Below are positions 6,265 to 9,145 of a DNA stretch of 9,145 bases, one piece after another (positions within the stretch are counted from its first letter, which is position 1; each line of letters opens with the position of its first letter). Source of the DNA: Candidatus Hermodarchaeota archaeon (GTDB lineage: Archaea > Asgardarchaeota > Hermodarchaeia > Hermodarchaeales > Hermodarchaeaceae); the NCBI GenBank assembly GCA_016840185.1, contig JAEOSV010000235.1, forward strand, positions 1-9,145, in the 5' to 3' direction. The notes beneath the pieces were generated by a model that was given only the letters and a program-made list of their open reading frames with translations, had not been told where the DNA came from and ran no database searches. The translations under genes and the position numbers were made by a program.

Positions 6265-7206
6265 ATGGATCGTGCATACTGGTATGGAATCAGTTTATTC
6301 ATTGTCGCGCTTTTGCTTCAGTTCATTCCGTTTCTCCTTCCAGCAATGCTGATGGGGACGGGATTGAATATTTGGACTGGGGATTTCTTCGCATTTGGAA
6401 TTTATTTGGGGTTGCCTGCCTTTTGGGATCAAGCGCTGAATAATCTGCTAATGCCAGTGATGATTATTTTGGGAGGATTGTTTGGAGCAATTCTATTTGT
6501 TCCTCTTTACCTTTGGGTTCATCGTTTAATCTATAAGCAATCTCGAAACTATGGTTTTATTCAACATGAAGTTAAACCCAGTCTGAGTCGCTGGTTACGT
6601 CGCGGTATTCTCCCCACACTTTTCGCTGTGTATGTCAGTATCACACTGGCTAACATCATGGTTGATATGTTGGGTCTTGATTTTCTGACAACCATCTTTG
6701 CGAGTACAATCGATCCGTTTGTTGAGGATGTGATTACTCTGAAAATCATGTTGTGGGGATTGACTGGGCTTGTGGCCACATTCATTTGTTGTGCGTTAGT
6801 GGTGCCAACATGGTTTCTTGATGATGCAGGATTGTTGACTTCAAATGTGAAAATTGATAATCCACTGGATGCGGCACCTAATCATTTGCCGAATATTTCG
6901 GGTGTTGGTTTTTGGTTAGCTCGATTACTCAAGGGGTATGCTGGTATTGCAGTCATCATTCTCTATATCACCATGCTCACGGAGTCCATTATTTTGAACT
7001 GGCAGTATTTTCTTATGTTTGGTTTCATGGAGTTGCCATTCCTCATCGTGAATTTACTTATGTTTCCACTTTATCCGATAATCATCCTCTTTCTGTGTCT
7101 ACCCCTTTTGATGCTCCTTGACTACTTCGTACAATCTCGTCAAAGGTATGTAACTCGAATTGGTGGATGGATGGGCATCGAAGAACATTTCGACAAAGAG
7201 AGTTGA
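6265..7206 (+). CDS. Polytopic membrane protein of unknown function
   Basis: A 313-residue hydrophobic protein with no family I recognise. Likely membrane segments are at about 8-30, 63-86, 115-137, 158-181, 222-246 and 250-286, the last long enough for two passes, so six or seven helices. A basic loop (His86 to Lys104, with Lys and Arg residues) after the second helix and an Arg-rich end (291-298) suggest these parts face the cytoplasm. The loop at about 184-215 is polar, with Asp-Asp at 186-187 and several prolines. No ATP-binding, transporter-signature or protease motif is visible. The gene ends in a tandem stop (TGA TAA) and lies 65 bp before the glycyl radical enzyme gene on the same strand, so co-transcription is possible. 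A transport role for that enzyme's substrate would be a guess. Confidence 0.75.
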   Translation: MDRAYWYGISLFIVALLLQFIPFLLPAMLMGTGLNIWTGDFFAFGIYLGLPAFWDQALNNLLMPVMIILGGLFGAILFVPLYLWVHRLIYKQSRNYGFIQHEVKPSLSRWLRRGILPTLFAVYVSITLANIMVDMLGLDFLTTIFASTIDPFVEDVITLKIMLWGLTGLVATFICCALVVPTWFLDDAGLLTSNVKIDNPLDAAPNHLPNISGVGFWLARLLKGYAGIAVIILYITMLTESIILNWQYFLMFGFMELPFLIVNLLMFPLYPIIILFLCLPLLMLLDYFVQSRQRYVTRIGGWMGIEEHFDKES

Positions 7207-7263
7207 TAAAGCAAAACGGCTATTATCCCTCACAACAATTGATAATCCACCCCTCTAATGGAT

Positions 7264-7268
7264 AGGTG
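7264..7268 (+). promoter_or_regulatory. Ribosome site AGGTG for the glycyl radical enzyme
   Basis: AGGTG lies 3 nt before ATG 7272 and matches part of the anti-Shine-Dalgarno complement. The only other in-frame start is GTG 7266, which overlaps this site, and an in-frame TAG at 7263-7265 excludes anything further upstream. The rest of the 65-bp gap has a weak A+T-rich inverted repeat (ATTATC 7222-7227, GATAAT 7241-7246). Confidence 0.45.
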
Positions 7269-7271
7269 CGT

Positions 7272-9145
7272 ATGGAGTTACTTTCTGAACGCGTCAAGCG
7301 GTTACGGGACCACAGTGTCAGAGCCAGGCCATACATCTCTTCCGAGCGAGCCGAGTTACTCACTGACTTTTTTCAATTCCATGCACCAGAAGGCGAATCG
7401 ATTCCGGTCACCCGTGCCCTCGCCTTCAAATACATCTTGGAACACAAGGAACTCTATATTGGTGAGGGGGAATTGATAGTGGGTGAGCGCGGTCCTGAGC
7501 CCAAAGCGACACCGACCTATCCCGAATTATGTTGTCATACTCTCAAGGATCTTGAAGTCTTGGACCAGCGTGTTCAGGCTTCGTTTTCAGTTGAGGAGAT
7601 GGTGAAGCAGGTCTACGAGGAGCGTATTATTCCCTTTTGGAAAGAGAATACAATGCGTGAGAAGGTATTTTCAGCCGTATCATCAGAATGGCAGGCAGCT
7701 TATGATGCAGGAATCTTTACAGAGTTTATGGAGCAACGTGCCCCGGGACACGCGATTTTGGACGATAAAATCTATCATCGAGGGCTCTTAGAGTTTCAAC
7801 ACGAGATTGAAGAAACTATCAGGGCTCTTGATTTCGCAAATGATCCCGACGCTCACACGAAAGAACAAGAACTCAGGGCCATGATAATCACAATTGAAGC
7901 ATTGATTTCGTTTGCCAAACGATATTCGGAATACGCTGCACAACTAGCTCAAACTGAGAAAGAAGCAGAACGCCAGGAGGAGCTGAATAAGATTGCAGCC
8001 GTGTGTGCTCATGTCCCAGCACAAGCACCCCGAGATTTTTGGGAAGCCCTTCAGATGTATTGGTTCATCCATCTGGGTGTGATAACCGAACTGAATGTCT
8101 GGGATTCCTTTAATCCAGGTCGACTGGATCAGCACCTTTATCCGTTTTATCAAAACGAACAAGCTGCTGGAACACTGTCCGAAGAGTTTGCCAAGGAGTT
8201 GCTTCATTGTTTCTGGGTGAAGTTCAATAACCAACCAGCTCCTCCAAAGGTCGATATTACTGCTGAACAGAGTGGCACTTACCAAGACTTTGCACTTATC
8301 AATGTGGGGGGTTTAACTGAAACAGGTGATGACGCAGTTAATGACCTATCATACATGATTCTTGACGTTTGCAAAGAAATGCAACTTATCATGCCAAGTC
8401 TATGTATTCAGTTGAGTCGCAAAAATCCACCTCAATTTCTTAATCACGCACTAAAGGTAGTGAAAGAAGGATTTGGACAGCCTTCTATATTCAACACGGA
8501 CACAATTATCGAAGAGTTCATACGGGCGGGGAAGTCGATTGCTGATGCCCGAAATGGAGGACCCAGTGGTTGTGTGACAATTAGTGCCTTTGGCAAGGAG
8601 AGTTGTATTCTCACAGGATACTGTAACTGGCCAAAAATTCTTGAATTGACCCTAAACAATGGTATTGATCCTAGAACAGGTAAACAGGTCGGGCTAAAAA
8701 CGGGTACGGCAAAGGACTTGACATCGTTTAACGAACTTGTTACCGCTTATACGGCACAATTGAAGTATTTCATCGACCTTAAAATCGAGGGAAATAGTGC
8801 AATCGAGCGTTTATATGCTGACGATATGCCAGCCCCCTTTCTGTCGATGCTTTTTGATGATTGTATTACAAGAGGAAAGGATTACCACGATGGAGGTCCA
8901 CGCTATAACTCGACTTACATTCAGGGAGTAGGGTTGGGGACTTTAACCGATTCCTTAGCAGCTTTGAAATTTCACGTATTTGAAAAAAAGACAGTTTCTC
9001 TCCAAGATTTAGTAAATTTGCTCAATCAAGATTTTCGAGGAAACGAGGAGTTACGTCAACGGCTCATAACTGAAGCACCAAAATTTGGTAATGATGACGA
9101 ATTCGCTGACACCATTGCTCAAAAGGTTTTTGAAACTTATTTTTC
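7272..9145 (+). CDS. HypD-like glycyl radical enzyme, cut by window end
   Basis: An open frame of 624 codons without a stop; full-length relatives have about 790 residues. It belongs to the pyruvate formate-lyase-like glycyl radical enzymes and most resembles trans-4-hydroxy-L-proline dehydratase (HypD): Pro-Thr-Tyr-Pro-Glu at 81-85, Glu-Gln-Arg-Ala-Pro-Gly-His ending at His160, Trp-Asp at 277-278, Phe-Asn-Asn-Gln-Pro-Ala-Pro-Pro-Lys at 318-326, Ser334, Phe340, Tyr450 and Tyr-Ile-Gln-Gly-Val-Gly at 549-554. The catalytic cysteine is Cys434 (codon 8571-8573) in Gly-Cys-Val-Thr. Dehydratases and decarboxylases of the family have Gly-Cys-Val-Glu, so the usual acid/base glutamate is Thr436 here. 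HypD removes water from hydroxyproline; HplG cleaves its ring C-N bond. With threonine the reaction cannot be named. The glycine-radical loop and any radical-SAM activase lie beyond the window. The enzyme would be cytoplasmic and oxygen-sensitive. The family is certain; the substrate is open. Confidence 0.9.
   Translation, partial: MELLSERVKRLRDHSVRARPYISSERAELLTDFFQFHAPEGESIPVTRALAFKYILEHKELYIGEGELIVGERGPEPKATPTYPELCCHTLKDLEVLDQRVQASFSVEEMVKQVYEERIIPFWKENTMREKVFSAVSSEWQAAYDAGIFTEFMEQRAPGHAILDDKIYHRGLLEFQHEIEETIRALDFANDPDAHTKEQELRAMIITIEALISFAKRYSEYAAQLAQTEKEAERQEELNKIAAVCAHVPAQAPRDFWEALQMYWFIHLGVITELNVWDSFNPGRLDQHLYPFYQNEQAAGTLSEEFAKELLHCFWVKFNNQPAPPKVDITAEQSGTYQDFALINVGGLTETGDDAVNDLSYMILDVCKEMQLIMPSLCIQLSRKNPPQFLNHALKVVKEGFGQPSIFNTDTIIEEFIRAGKSIADARNGGPSGCVTISAFGKESCILTGYCNWPKILELTLNNGIDPRTGKQVGLKTGTAKDLTSFNELVTAYTAQLKYFIDLKIEGNSAIERLYADDMPAPFLSMLFDDCITRGKDYHDGGPRYNSTYIQGVGLGTLTDSLAALKFHVFEKKTVSLQDLVNLLNQDFRGNEELRQRLITEAPKFGNDDEFADTIAQKVFETYF

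Noticed and set aside
7944..8659. Minus-strand open frames of 113 and 71 codons within the glycyl radical enzyme gene.
   Set aside because: The plus-strand frame has strong family motifs throughout this range; the reverse frames show none.
7272..9145. The idea that the glycyl radical enzyme is an alkyl- or benzylsuccinate synthase feeding the acyl-CoA ligase and dehydrogenase in hydrocarbon breakdown.
   Set aside because: Its sequence is much closer to HypD-type dehydratases over the whole visible length, and no CoA-transferase, mutase or extra synthase subunit is seen. Being near acyl-CoA genes is not enough.

Overview
The window looks like chromosomal DNA from an archaeon. Protein-coding density is high, G+C is moderate, and short leaders carry TATA-like boxes about 37 nt before start codons. 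Shine-Dalgarno motifs are present (AGGAG before the acyl-CoA ligase, GGTGAT before the small membrane protein). The gene mix (fucose isomerase-like protein, AMP-forming acyl-CoA ligase, long acyl-CoA dehydrogenase, glycyl radical enzyme) would suit an anaerobic or facultative organic-acid and amino-acid degrader. An Asgard-type archaeon is my best guess, but it rests on general impression and not on a marker gene. No rRNA, tRNA, CRISPR array, transposase or phage gene was seen.

Layout. Positions 8-1252 (+) encode an L-fucose/L-arabinose isomerase-like protein. Positions 1361-1738 (+) encode a small two-helix membrane protein. Positions 1850-2386 (+) encode a RimJ/RimL-type GNAT acetyltransferase, which converges with the next gene across only 5 bp. 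Positions 2392-4086 (-) encode an acyl-CoA dehydrogenase with a long C-terminal extension. It is divergent from an AMP-forming acyl-CoA ligase at 4190-6124 (+), and the 103-bp gap between them carries one TATA-like box for each direction. Positions 6265-7206 (+) encode a polytopic membrane protein of unknown role. Positions 7272-9145 (+) are the first 624 residues of a glycyl radical enzyme that runs off the window with no stop codon; I translated it by hand.

How the genes may work together. The ligase and dehydrogenase form a natural pair: free acid plus CoA plus ATP gives acyl-CoA, which is then oxidised to enoyl-CoA with electrons probably passing to ETF. The ligase lacks the tryptophan that restricts acetyl-CoA synthetases to acetate, so a larger acyl substrate is expected.

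The most interesting item is the glycyl radical enzyme. It closely resembles trans-4-hydroxy-L-proline dehydratase (HypD) and keeps, at the same residue numbers I recall for C. difficile HypD, the active-site Cys434, His160, Asp278, Ser334, Phe340 and Tyr450. However, the glutamate two residues after the catalytic cysteine, normally in a Gly-Cys-Val-Glu motif, is threonine. That suggests a different reaction or substrate. Its glycyl-radical loop and any activating enzyme lie beyond the right edge.
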